The notes beneath the pieces are model-generated. The model did no database searches. It saw only the letters and a list, made by a program, of their open reading frames with translations, and was not told the DNA's origin. A program made the position numbers and the translations under genes. From Sipunculus nudus (Eukaryota; Annelida; Sipuncula; Golfingiida; Sipunculidae), in the NCBI GenBank assembly GCA_026874595.1, contig CM049316.1, positions 66,259,176-66,323,175 on the forward strand: a stretch of 64,000 bases of DNA. The letters are read 5' to 3'. Positions within the stretch are counted from its first letter, which is position 1. Each line of letters starts with the position of its first letter. Of the stretch, positions 48,341-59,000 are shown piece after piece.

Positions 48341-49771
48341 AGGAAATGTTATCATCAGAATGGTAGTATATACTCATTCAACTGAAGCATCAAACAGATT
48401 AACCAACAGGCCAAGATAAAGTCTGTATTTACATATCTCAAAAATAGAGAAAAAATGTGTAAACTTTAAAAACTAGAATATGGGTAGCCGACAAGTGACT
48501 ACGTGTATCCGGCAAAATAAGAGTGGAACGGGTGTAGTGAGGCATGGATTGAGTGGCAAGGGGAAATAGAGAGAGGTATGTTGCATATTAGCATGAATGT
48601 CTGCAGCCTAAATGAGTATGTAGGTTGTGCCACCTACCACAAATCCAGAAAGCTGAACAAGTTGTATACATATGCGAAATTTTAGGCAGAAAAGTCAAAC
48701 CACTACATGTATATGAGTGATTTTAGCCCACGGCAGACAAACAGACAGACGCTGTGCAAAAATAGTTGCAGGTGGCCCCTCCAGTTTTGTGTATGATAAA
48801 GACCTATGTGAGATCTAAACACATGCACAATTTCGGCCCAATCGTTCAAATGGTTCCTGATTTATGAGCTTGGATGTATGCAGCGCTAACTAGAATGTAG
48901 GTGGCGCCATCTGTCATAAAATCAAGAAAGCTATCCAGGATGTATAAAGCTGCAAAATTTAAGGCAGTTATGTCAAACCACTACAGAGAAATGAGTGATT
49001 TTAGGCCTCGGCAGACAAACAGACGGACGCTGTGCAAAAATGGTTGCAGGTGGCCCCTCCTGTTTTGTGTATGATAAAGACCTATGTGAGATCTAAACAC
49101 ATGCACAATTTTGGCCCAGTCGGTCAAACTGTTCCCGAGATATAAGCTTGGATGTCATCAGCATGAACGTGAATGTAGGTGGTGCCACCTGTCATAAAAT
49201 CAAGAAAGCTATCCAGGATGTATACGCATGCCGAATTTCAGGTGAATTAGTCAGTTCACTGCAGAGATATGAGTGATTTTATCCCCAGGCAGATACACAG
49301 ATGAACACTGTGCAAACATGGTTACAGGTGGCGCCACCATTTTTTGTGTATGTTATAAAGCTATCCAAGGGCTACATTTTTATTAATTTTATTTCCTGAT
49401 CGGTCAAACGATTCCCGAGATATGAGCTTGGATGTCATCAGCGTGAACGTGAATGTAGGTGGTGCCACCTGTCATAAAATCAAGAAAGCTATCCAGGATG
49501 TATAAAACTGCAAAATTTTAGGCAGATATGTCAAACCACTGCCGAGATATGAGAGACATTATCCCACGGCAGACAAACAGAAGGACGCTGTGCAAAAATG
49601 GTTGCAGGTGGCGCCACCAGTTTTGCGTATGATAAAGTGCTATGTTAGATCTATACACATGCACAAATTTGGGCTAGTCGGTCAAACGGTTCCCGAGATA
49701 TGAGCTTGGATGTCATCAGCGTGAACGTGAATGTAGGTGGCGCCACCTGTCATAAAATCAAGAAAGCTATC

Positions 49772-50539
49772 ATTCTTCATTCTTCTTACTTTATTCACTG
49801 GAGAGGGTTACAGGAGGCGGTTCCACCGAATTGGAGAGAAAGTATTAAAACAGGCTTGTCTAATGATGATATGTTATCTGACGAAATAATACCTATGGGG
49901 GATATATTTATTAATCTAGAGAAACTAAATTTTAAGCAAGTGTATAATCGATCGATCCTGAAAAAAATAGAAGAACCAGTGAACAAAGTAAATCTCCAAC
50001 GAGATTTAACCAACGATTTCTGTTGGAAGAAAGCTGTGAAGCATATATATGAAACAACAAAGGACATGTATTTGAGGCAATTCCAATTTAAAATTCTACA
50101 TAATATTTTGACTGTTAACGAGAAGTTATATATATGGAGATTAACAGATACCAATAGATGCTCATATTGTTTCATGGATACGGAATCGGTTTGTCATCTT
50201 TTTTGTGAATGTTTTTTGACCAAAGCTCTTTATTTCAATATTACAAGTTGGGCCAGTCGAGCAAGGATTTATATGCCAGCATTAACGAGAGAAATAATAT
50301 ATTCAGGGTGTTCAAGTGATGTTCCATATAAAAAGCTAATTGATATATTAATATTGACATATAAGTTCGTTATTTTTAAATATCGTAAGCAAGGAAGGGT
50401 CCCTTCGCTCTTTATATTTATCAAGTATATAAAAGATAAAGAATTAATCGAGCGTAAGGTAGCAGAAAAAGAAAGAGAAGTACATAAATATGTGGAAAAA
50501 TGGGGGAGAATACTCTCCATTTTAAATACCAGATGTTAA
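49772..50539 (+). CDS. LINE reverse-transcriptase ORF, C-terminal fragment
   Basis: The open frame enters from the host repeat (formal start 49700) and is LINE-derived from 49772 onward. It encodes ~255 residues with FQFKILHNILTVNEKLYIWR, then the Cys/His cluster CSYCFMDTESVCHLFCEC (C-x2-C-x8-H-x4-C), which lies after the RT domain in Tx1/L1-like and related LINE ORF2 proteins. The catalytic RT and endonuclease parts are absent by 5' truncation. It ends at TAA 50537-50539, followed by ~150 bases of 3' UTR. It is not a functional gene by itself. Confidence 0.85.
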   Translation: MLHSSYFIHWRGLQEAVPPNWRESIKTGLSNDDMLSDEIIPMGDIFINLEKLNFKQVYNRSILKKIEEPVNKVNLQRDLTNDFCWKKAVKHIYETTKDMYLRQFQFKILHNILTVNEKLYIWRLTDTNRCSYCFMDTESVCHLFCECFLTKALYFNITSWASRARIYMPALTREIIYSGCSSDVPYKKLIDILILTYKFVIFKYRKQGRVPSLFIFIKYIKDKELIERKVAEKEREVHKYVEKWGRILSILNTRC

Positions 50540-50740
50540 ATCTGAGGAATGTCGTTTGAATTGTCTTCGTGTTAAATGATTTTGTATATAATTATGTTAT
50601 TTTGAATTGAACCATATTTAGTTTACTTTGAGCTCGATTTAATGATGGGATGTCGATGATGAAAGAGAATAAAATATATGAAATATAAAAAAATGAAATA
50701 TTCTGAGGCATTCCAAAAAAGGGGAAAAAAAAAAGAAAGA
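49772..50740 (+). mobile_element. 5'-truncated LINE insertion with 12-bp target duplication
   Basis: AAGAAAGCTATC occurs at 49760-49771 and again at 50741-50752, flanking a segment that ends in an A-rich tail (50688-50740). Removing it restores the family B repeat ('aagaaagctatccaggatg'). Truncation, an A-rich 3' end and a target duplication are the marks of target-primed reverse transcription. The coding part is intact, so the insertion appears young. Confidence 0.92.
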
Positions 50741-51468
50741 AAGAAAGCTATCCAGGATGTATACGCATGCCGAATTTCAGGTGAATTAGTCAATTCACTG
50801 CAGAGATATGAGTGATTTTAACCCAAGGCAGATGAACAGATGGATACTGTGCAAACATGGTTACAGGTGAGGCCACCGTTTTTTGTGTATGTTATAAAGC
50901 TATCCAAGGGCTACATTTGTATACATTTTATTTCCTGATCGGTCAAACGGTTCCCGAGATATGAGCTTGGATGTCTTCAGCGTGAACGTGAATGTAGGTG
51001 GCGCCACCTGTCATAAAATCAAAAAAGCTATCCAGGATGTATACGCATGCCGAATTTCAGGTGAATTAGTCAATTCACTGCAGAGATATGAGTGATTTTA
51101 ACCCAAGGCAGATGAACAGATGGACACTGTGCAAACATGGTTACAGGTGGTGCCACCATTTTTGTGTATGTTATAAAGCTATCCAAGGGCTACATTTGTA
51201 TGAATTTTATTTCCTGATCGGTCCAACAGTTCCCCCAGATATGAGGATTTATGTGTGGAAACAGAAGCACAAATGGACGCTGGGCAGAGAGGAAAGGTCA
51301 GAGGTCAACGCAAATTGGTTAGGCATCAGTTCACATGTGACCTGATAATTGGTGTAAGTTTCGGAAAAATCGGTCCATTATTCCCAGAGGAGTTCTCTGG
51401 AAACGAACGCGGCATCGGCGGAGGAACCCGGTCAAAAATATAAAACTTCGTTTTGGCGGATACAAAAA

Positions 51469-52826
51469 TACAGGTGGCTCCACCAATCTGCAGAAACTAA
51501 TAAAAACACTTAATGGTCAATATCCATGCAAAGAATCATGGTGATCTCCGCATTTGTTGTTCAGATACTTCAGCTTTTGTATCAAATTGTCCATTATTCT
51601 GAGGGATACTTCGGAGTCCTATAGCTTGAAGGATATGGGTAACAGAGACCTAATTTCAAGTTTCCACAGGCACTTTTCATGGGCCTCCTTGCATGTCAAG
51701 AATGAAGATTCAAGGTCCAGTTGTTGCGATTTGTACCCTGTTGACAGATAACCGCATCTTTAAAGGTCTCAAAAAAAGAGAAACAAATTCGTAAAATATA
51801 GAGGTGGCGCACCCAGTCTGCAGAAACTGATGGAACAGCTCATGATCAATGTGTATGCCGAAAATCATGACCATCAGTGTTGTAGTTATTGAGATACTGC
51901 AGTTTTTGTATCAAATTTTCCATTATTCTGGGGGGTATTATAGAACCATACAGCTTAAAGAATATGGGTAACAGAGACCTTATTTCAGGTTTGCATGGAA
52001 ACTTTTTATGGGTCTCCCTGTGTGTCAAGAATGAAGATTCTAGGTCCAGTTTTTATGATTTGTGCCCTGTTAACAGATGTTCATATCTTTAAAGGTCTCA
52101 AAAATAGAGAAAAAATTCGTAAAAAAACCCGAACAAATACAGGTGGCGCCACCAGTCTGCAGAAACTGATGAAACACTCCATGATCAATATCCATGGAAA
52201 CAATTATGGTGATCTCTGCATTTTTTGTTCAGATACTTCAGCTTTTGTATCAAATTTTCCATTATTCTGGGGGTAATTGGGAGCCCCCCACAGCTCAAAG
52301 GATATGGGTAACAGAGACCTTATTTCAGGTTTCCATTGAGACTTTTCATGGACCTCTCGGTGTGTCAAGAATGAAGATTCTAGGTCCAGTCGTTATGATT
52401 TGTACCCTGTTAACAGCTGTTCACATTTTTAAAGGTCTCAAAAATAGAGAAAACAATTCGTAAAAATTGAAAAATACAGGTGGCGCCACCAGTCTGCAGA
52501 AACTGATGAAACATCTCATGATCAATACGTATGCCAAAAATCATGACCATCAGTGATGTAGTTAATGAGATATTGAAGTTCTTGTATGAAATTTTTTACT
52601 GTTCTGGGGGGTACTTTGGGGCCCAATAGCTCGAAGGATATGGGTAACAGAGACCTAATTTCTGGTTTCCAAGGAGTTTTTTCGTGGACCTCTCAGAATC
52701 CCAAGTTACAAGGTTCTAGGTACAGCGGGTACGATTTGTGCCTGGTTAACGGACGGACAGACGGACAGACGGACGACGGACGAAGAGTGATCGCTATAGC
52801 TCAGACGACTTTCAGTCAGCTGAGCT
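51469..52826 (+). mobile_element. Family A-type element end with ~338-bp tandem array
   Basis: Four units begin at about 51470, 51802, 52140 and 52479 ('caggtggcgccaccagtctgc', 'agaaactgatg...', 'catgaccatcagt', 'gatatgggtaacagagacct'). They lead into 'gggtacgatttgtgcctggt', a GGACGGAC run and the 3' hairpin ('agctcagacgact' / 'agtcagctgagct', ending 52826). Perfect GGTGGCGCCACC occurs at 52142-52153 and 52479-52490. No 5' end is visible: the array starts where the family B element stops. Confidence 0.7.
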
Positions 52827-52834
52827 AAAAAATG

Positions 52835-52955
52835 ATAGATAGCCAGTGCTACTGTCCTATCAAGTAGTCCTAAAAACCGATATGGAACTCTGTAGATGTA
52901 CAAACTTAGATTAAAGTTAAGATAAGACTACATACAAAGGTTATCTCCCCCCCCC
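52835..52955 (+). mobile_element. SINE family S, 3' fragment
   Basis: 'ccagtgctactgtcctatca', 'gtagtcctaaaaac', 'ggaactctgtagatgtacaaac' and 'ggttatctcccccccccc' correspond to the 3' third of the family. It follows the family A element end at 52826. Confidence 0.5.
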
Positions 52956-54314
52956 CGGCCAAACCCCTATATAAAAAAAAATCTTACCTGGATCCGCATG
53001 GGAATCACGTGCAGTCTGGCAAGGCGCTGCTTTCAAGAGTAGTGAATATACCGAGCTGTTTTATATATTGGCATTTATGGTAAAGGCAATATATAAAAGA
53101 AACAAGTGGGTCTAGCGGGATCGAGTTTACTGTTATAACAGCTTGTATAGAAATAAGCTTATATACCAATTACAGGAGCATAAAAAAGACTTTCTTTACA
53201 GGAAATACCTGCATTCCATTCATATGCATCAAGAGTAAGTATGAGATACAATCAAGTCTACCTATAAGGCAATTGAATAGCTTCCTTTAAGACAGACATG
53301 AATTAGTATGGACTAATACCGTTATTCATACATCAAATGATACCTCAAGGTCCATATCAGAAGAGTATAACAACTTATAGCACTGCCGGCCAAGTTGAAC
53401 TGGTACTGCTCAAAGTCGGTAAATCTGAATATTATACAGTAAACCGGTCGTGATCTGCTTGGTGTGTGTGTGTGCGTGAGTATGTTTGATTTTCTAGGTA
53501 AAATATATATAAAATTTCAATAATTGTGTCACGATGAGCAAATGGCTATGGAAGGAAATGTATAATCTAGGGACGAATCGTTAAAATAAAATAATGCGAT
53601 AAAATAAAAAATGCGAACACGGGTCTTGATCGACCTAAATTTTGTCTGATGCCTTGTTTCTTTCCCTTATGACATAATTTAATCTGTTACTCCGAACCTT
53701 TAATCAGGTCTTGTTTCTATTTACTAAGAAAAATGTAAAATTTCATAGGCCGCTAAGAAGGAAATGCAGTATGAGAGGGATATATGTTTACATTATTTCA
53801 AATTAATATGCACCTAGGCAAATAAGTTTTATTTCAGAGCTTATAAAGTGACTGATATTTATTACTCTTAAAATAACTCTCGGATGAACTATCATATAAC
53901 GTTTAACTTGAGAATCTTTTATCTTTTAATCAAAAGAGCAAATGACATCGAAATTTTTACAATTATCTGTGAATTAAAGATGATTTGATTTATGTCTCGT
54001 AAACGATGCATGCTGACAGGCATATATACGAATTCGGGACACGGTAAAATTAGTTCGATTTAATATTCCTGAGGACATATTTGTTCGTCCATTTTTTGAA
54101 AATTCTGAGCATCATGTATTCCCACCTTGCGGGCAGAATATAAGTCCGGGGTAACCTGTTAAGGGCATCCTATGACTTTATAAACAAATTCACTATTTCA
54201 CTTTGGTTATCCATTCATCCAATCAATGAAAAGAAGCCCTAAGTGAAAGTTCAGGATGACTTTAACGTTTCTCTTCCGGTCTCGGTCTCCGAATGTATGC
54301 GCCTCTCGTTCTGG
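52956..54314. other. Intergenic / 3' flank of the lectin gene, nothing recognisable
   Basis: AT-rich DNA with a short (GT)n run near 53463. This would contain the 3' UTR of the minus-strand lectin gene. Confidence 0.5.
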
Positions 54315-54550
54315 TCAGCAAGCAATTTCACAAATTGACCCCATTTTATAAGCACATAAACCATCATTCCATCTCCATTTATATGTGTACGCCAGACTGA
54401 GACAGCATTCAACACCAGGGCTGTTTGGTTCTCCTGGAGACCAACCTTTATACGTGAACTGATGATTATCCGCCAACCAGCGCCAGTCTCCTTTAGTGTG
54501 CAGGTCGTTACCTCCGGTCCAGTAACTCAACTTACTCAGGTGTTTCAGTT
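54315..54550 (-). CDS. C-type lectin domain protein, last exon
   Basis: Read leftward from an acceptor ('atattttcacag' on the minus strand) at 54551, the exon starts one base into a codon and runs 78 codons to TGA at 54317-54315. It encodes the second half of a C-type lectin-like domain: YWTGGNDLHTKGDWRW, then KGWSPGEPN, CCLSLAYTYKWRWNDGLC and GSICEIAC. EPN plus WND are the Ca2+-site-2 residues associated with mannose-type sugar binding, and the Cys residues fit the canonical disulphides. The upstream exon(s) with the signal peptide should lie to the right on the minus strand. I could not identify them before the repeats at 54.85 kb onward. Secreted bivalve lectins of this type commonly act in immune recognition or feeding. 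Confidence 0.88.
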
Positions 54551-54852
54551 CTGTGAAAATATATAACAATAACGGTCAGAAACACAACTCCTTAAGATAA
54601 ACTATTTTTTCGGGAAAGACTCTTTGACATCAGGCGTGGAAACTTTTGTATGTAGCACTTAAGATAAATATATTATTTCAAGCCGGAGGAAAAGTGTTTT
54701 ACGATTCTACAACTTTATGTTTGGATCACTGTTCAGCTTTGCCCGTCAGAAGTAAAGGCGCTTCCCAAGAGGTTACATCTGTCAAGGCAGGCAGGAGAGC
54801 ATACATTTACCCTGAAGGTTTCTCCTAATATCAGTGAATGGCAGCGGTCTTG

Positions 54853-55050
54853 TTACGACCCATATTGTAATAACCGGCCCATATTGTAATAACGGCCTGA
54901 ATTGTAATAAAAACGACCAATATTGTAATAACAGCCCATATTGTAATAAAAAACGGCCCTTATTGTAATAACCATAACCTGCCCATATTGTAATAAAATC
55001 TGACGTGGGTAAAATGGCCCATATTGTAATAAAATCGCAAGTGGGTAAAA
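54853..55050. repeat. ~18-25-bp minisatellite 'cccatattgtaataa'
   Basis: 'catattgtaataa' or a one-base variant recurs at least eight times, separated by variable 'ccggc / cgac / acggc' spacers, one carrying a duplicated 'gtgggtaaaa' segment. It ends at the family A hairpin at 55065. Confidence 0.9.
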
Positions 55051-55064
55051 CGACCAATAAATAT

Positions 55065-56210
55065 CTCAGCTGACTTAAAGTCATCTGAGCTATAGCGATC
55101 ACCCTTTGTCCGGCGTTTGTCCGGTCGTCCGGTCGTCCGGCCGTCCGTCCGTCCGTTAAGAGGCCAGAAATCGTAACCGTTAGACCTAGAAACTTCTAAC
55201 TGTTCATCCAGGGAGGTCCTGGGCAAATCTTCTTGGAAACCCAAAATTAGGTCATGGTGACCTATATTTTCTGACCTACAGGCCGAAAACATGATTTTGA
55301 GCACCCAGACAGTCAGACGGGTCACAAATTGTATCCATTAGGCGTAGAAATCTGTAACCTGACGTTTTGGGAGATCCTAGGCAAATGTCTTTGGAAACCT
55401 GAAACTAGGTCACTGTGACCTATATTCTGCGACCTATAGAGAAAAGATTTCAAATGAGCACCCTGAATGTTAGATGGAGACAAATCGTATCTGTGAGGCC
55501 AAGAATCTTTTAACACAATTTCCCGGGAGTTTCTAGACAAATATCGTTGGAAACCTGTAAATAGGTCATGGTGACCTATATTAAATACCCACGGGCCGAA
55601 AACAAAGATTTTAGCATCCAGACAGTAAGACAGGGCACAAATTAAATTGATAAGGCCTAGAATCTTCCAACATGACATCGCATCTGTTAGACCTAGAATC
55701 TTCTTACACAATTTCCTGGGAGGCTCTAGTGAAATTAGGTCATGGTGACCTACATTTTGTGACCGATGAGACAAAAATCTTATTTTGAGCCTCTTGAATG
55801 TCAGATGGGCACAAATCATATCCTTTTAGGCTTAGAATCTTCTAATGCAACTTCCTGGGAGTTCCTAGGCAAATCTCCTTGGAAACCTGAAATTAGGTCA
55901 TTGTGACCTACATTTTGTGACCCACAGGCTGAAAACAGGATTTTGAGCACCCAGAAAGTCAGATGGGGCACACATTGTATTTGTTAGGCCTAGAATCTTG
56001 TAATGTGACAGACGTCATTGGCAAATGTCTGTGAAAAACTGAAATTAGGTCGACTTTTGAGGAAAAGAAGTCATATAAGCACCCATACAGTCAGGGCACA
56101 CATATCTGCTAGGCCTAGAATCTACTAATGTAACATTCAGATGTCCTTGGGCGGTGTCCTTGGAAACCGAAATTAGGTCACCATTCAAGAATTCAAATCC
56201 TAGAAATGTA
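55065..56210 (-). mobile_element. Family A element, minus orientation, 5'-truncated, with ERE-like palindromes
   Basis: The 3' end is at the left: hairpin CTCAGCTGACTT/AAGTCATCTGAG (55065-55091), 'tatagcgatcacc' and a (GTCCG)n run. The body has ~155-165-bp units carrying 'taggcctagaatctt', 'ttggaaacctgaaattagg' and the palindrome AGGTCAnnnTGACCT at 55249-55263, 55407-55421, 55563-55577, 55737-55751 and 55895-55909. It breaks off at about 56210, before a 400-base AT-rich spacer. Confidence 0.8.
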
Positions 56211-56298
56211 CCCAGGTTTGGTGTTTTTAGCAAACCAGAATAACATTCAATACCTGTTATTGTTGTTTTTTACAGACGCTAAAAATAACTACAACCAT

Positions 56299-56323
56299 AA
56301 ATATATATATATATATATATATA

Positions 56324-56359
<36 letters not shown>
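56299..56359. repeat. (AT)n microsatellite
   Basis: Two AT runs are separated by 'aattat'. They lie in the spacer between the two oppositely oriented family A elements. Confidence 0.93.
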
Positions 56360-56363
<4 letters not shown>

Positions 56364-56622
56364 TTTTAAAAATTATCCTTTTTATCCTGTTTAAATACTT
56401 ATTATCCCATCAAATCAATGATTCAACAAAAGTCTAAACATAACTCGTGGCCATATTTTGCTCATATTAGCTTGGTCGTCGGCATTTCGGTTCATTTAAA
56501 CAGATAGTCATTATGTTAATCCAGTGCCTTCTCATAATTGTATGTTCAATTACACATTCGTGTAACGAGAAGTCAATATTTGAATTGTTTGAAAGTTAAT
56601 TTGCATGAAATATGAATTATAA

Positions 56623-58744
56623 AACAAGTGGCCCATGGGCCATGACGCTTAGCTAATTTTGACTCGGTGCTCATGTTGTTTATTAGTGTTATATTATGTC
56701 TGTGAGAATAGGCTATGGCTAATGTTACTATGTTGAAAAAAGGACAGAAAATAAAAAATTCAGGATTCATAGGAGACCTGCCCAGGACCTCCCTGGATTT
56801 CACAATGGAGGGCTCCAAGGAAATTTGATACACTTTGTACCCTGTCTGTCTGGGTGCTCAAAATCATGTTTCTGGTCCATAGCTCACAGAATAACAGGTC
56901 ACTATGACCCAATTTCAGGATTCCAAGGAGAATTGCCAAGGACTTCTCTGAATGTCATGTTAGAAAAGTCCAGATCTAACGGATACAAATGTGCCCTGCT
57001 GACTGCTAAAAATCATGCTTCTGGACAGTAGCTTGCAGAATATAAGTCACCATGACCTTATTTAATATCTAAAAAGTATATTTGCCCATGACCTAGGCCT
57101 AGTGCATTCAATTTGTACCCATCTGATGTTAAAGGTACTCAGATCATGGTTTTGGCCTGTCACGTGCTGGTTTCCAGTGGAATTTTCCAAGATCTCACCG
57201 GATGTTGTTTTGGAAGATTTTAGGGCTTAATATACTCTTTGTGCCCTACCTGACTGTATTTGACATGTATGATAAGAATTAATTTCCTAATTTCAGAATT
57301 CAAAGAATACTTGCCTCTCTAGACATTTCAATAAAAGGTTCACAGGAAAAAATATACAATTTGTACCTTGTCTGTCTGGATGCTCAAATTCATATTTTTC
57401 TTTGCTCATAGTGAATAGAATATAGTCTGTGCTCCATTACATATAATATCTGGTTTCCAAAGAAATATGCCTAGAACCTCACCGGATGTTGCTTTAAAAG
57501 ATTCTAGGCCTAATAAATACAATTGGTGCCTATCTGACATTCAGGGTGACATTCAACCTCCTTGAATATTATGTTAGAATATTCTAGGCTTAATGGAAAC
57601 AATATGTGCCCCGTCTGACTCTCTAGGAGCTTATATGACATTTTTCTGCCTGAGCTGCAGTAAAGTCCGCAATTATCTATTTTCAGGTTTCGAAAGAGAT
57701 GTGCCTAGAACCTCCCTGGCTTTTTGTGTAAGACGATTCTGGACTTAACAGCCTCCCTGAATATGACGTTAGAAGATTCTACTATTTCTAAGCCTAATGG
57801 GTACAATTTATGCCCCGTCTAACTCTCTGGGTGCTTATATGACATCTTTTCGTAAAGGTCGCAAAATATAAGTCATGGTGACCTTATTTCAGTTTCCAAG
57901 GACATTTGCCAAGGACGTCTCATAATTTACATTAGAAGATTCTAGGCCTGACAGATACAATTTGTGCCCTGTCTGAGTGTCTGGGTGCTCAAATCATGTT
58001 TATGGTTCGTAGGTCAGAACATATAGGTCAATATTACCTGATTTCAGGTTTTCAAGGAGATTTACCCTTTTTCTGACCACAGGTCATAGAATATATGTCA
58101 CCATGTCCTAATTTCAGTTTTCCAAGGACATCTGCCTATGATCTACCTGAATGTCAAGTTGGAGAATTCTAGGCTTAATGGGTTCAATTTGTGCCCCATC
58201 TGACTGTCTGGGTACTTAAAATCATGTTTTCAGTCGATAGGTTACAAATTATAGGTCATCATGACCTAATTTCAGGTTTCAAAGGAGATTTGCCTAGAAA
58301 CTCCCAGGGTATGGTATTAGAAGATTCTAGTCCTTACAGATACGATTCGTCCCCATTTGACATTCAGGGTGTTCATATGACATCTTTTCCCTGAAGGTTG
58401 CAGAATATTGGTCACAGTGACCTTATTTCAGGTTTCAAAGGACATTTGCCTAGGACCTCCCTAAATGTCACGTTAAAGGATTCCAGGTCTATTTGTACAA
58501 TTTGTGCCCCGTCTGACTGTCTGGGTGTTAAAATCATGTTTTACGTTCGTAGGTCACAAAATATAGGTCACTATGACCTAATTTCAGGTTTTCAAGGAGA
58601 TTTACCTAGGACCAACCTGGATGTAGAATAAAATGTTTCTAGGTCTAACTGTTACGATTTGTGCAATGTTAACGGCCAGACAACCGGCTGGACACCAAAC
58701 AAAGGGCGATCGCTATAGCTCAGATGACTTACATTTAGTTGAGC
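56623..58744 (+). mobile_element. Family A element, full-length + copy
   Basis: The 5' end is 'aacaagtggcccatgggccatgac' (with the palindrome GGCCCATGGGCC), then 'gcttagcta'. The body has ~13 diverged ~150-bp units. The 3' end is 'ggacaccaaacaaagggcgatcgctatag' and the hairpin 'agctcagatgact...agttgagct', ending 58744. GGTCAnnnTGACC palindromes occur at 56897-56909, 58254-58266, 58410-58422 and 58566-58578. No ORF over 80 residues is credible. Confidence 0.82.
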
Positions 58745-59000
58745 TAACAAGAGACCTGTGGGCATGACTCAGTTGAAATTGAATATGAGAATATTGCTAG
58801 GAAACCATACATATTCACTCATTTGCACACTTTATTTTTGACAAATTTATGTAAAAAGTAAGGTTCTTTAGGTACAAACGGTGTGCAAGGTTTCTAGGAG
58901 ATTTCACCATAGTATGTATGAATGTAAAGTCAATCTGAGTAAACTCATTGCTGAATGGCTGGCAGACTAAAAACCATTGATACAGATTAGCAGGGATGTA
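58745..59000 (+). mobile_element. Family A element 5' end joined head-to-tail to the previous copy
   Basis: AACAAGAGACCTGTGGGCATG and 'actcagttgaaattg' begin at the base after the preceding element's hairpin, giving a direct 3'-end/5'-end junction. The body fades within ~250 bases. Confidence 0.6.

Larger units (their letters stand above)
48471..51468 (+). mobile_element. Hairpin-ended tandem-repeat element, family B, copy 2 (contains a LINE)
   Basis: The 5' end 'aactagaatatgggtagccg' includes GTGTATCCGGCAAAA, an inverted version of the 3' hairpin arm GTTTTGGCGGATAC (51453-51468). The body has ~275-285-bp units each holding 'gtaggtggcgccacctgtca', 'ctatccaggatgtat' and 'ttcccgagatatgagcttgg'. 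Palindromes GGTGGCGCCACC are perfect at 49327-49338, 49607-49618, 49736-49747 and 50997-51008. The LINE insertion at 49772-50740 interrupts it. Subterminal inverted repeats, a 3' stem-loop and a tandem body fit Helentron-associated non-autonomous elements, by inference. Confidence 0.75.

Noticed and set aside
55322-55819. 165-residue minus ORF (and 54960-55325) as genes
   Set aside because: They translate family A tandem units (GHHDLISGFQ-type repeats). The residue periodicity is the DNA repeat.
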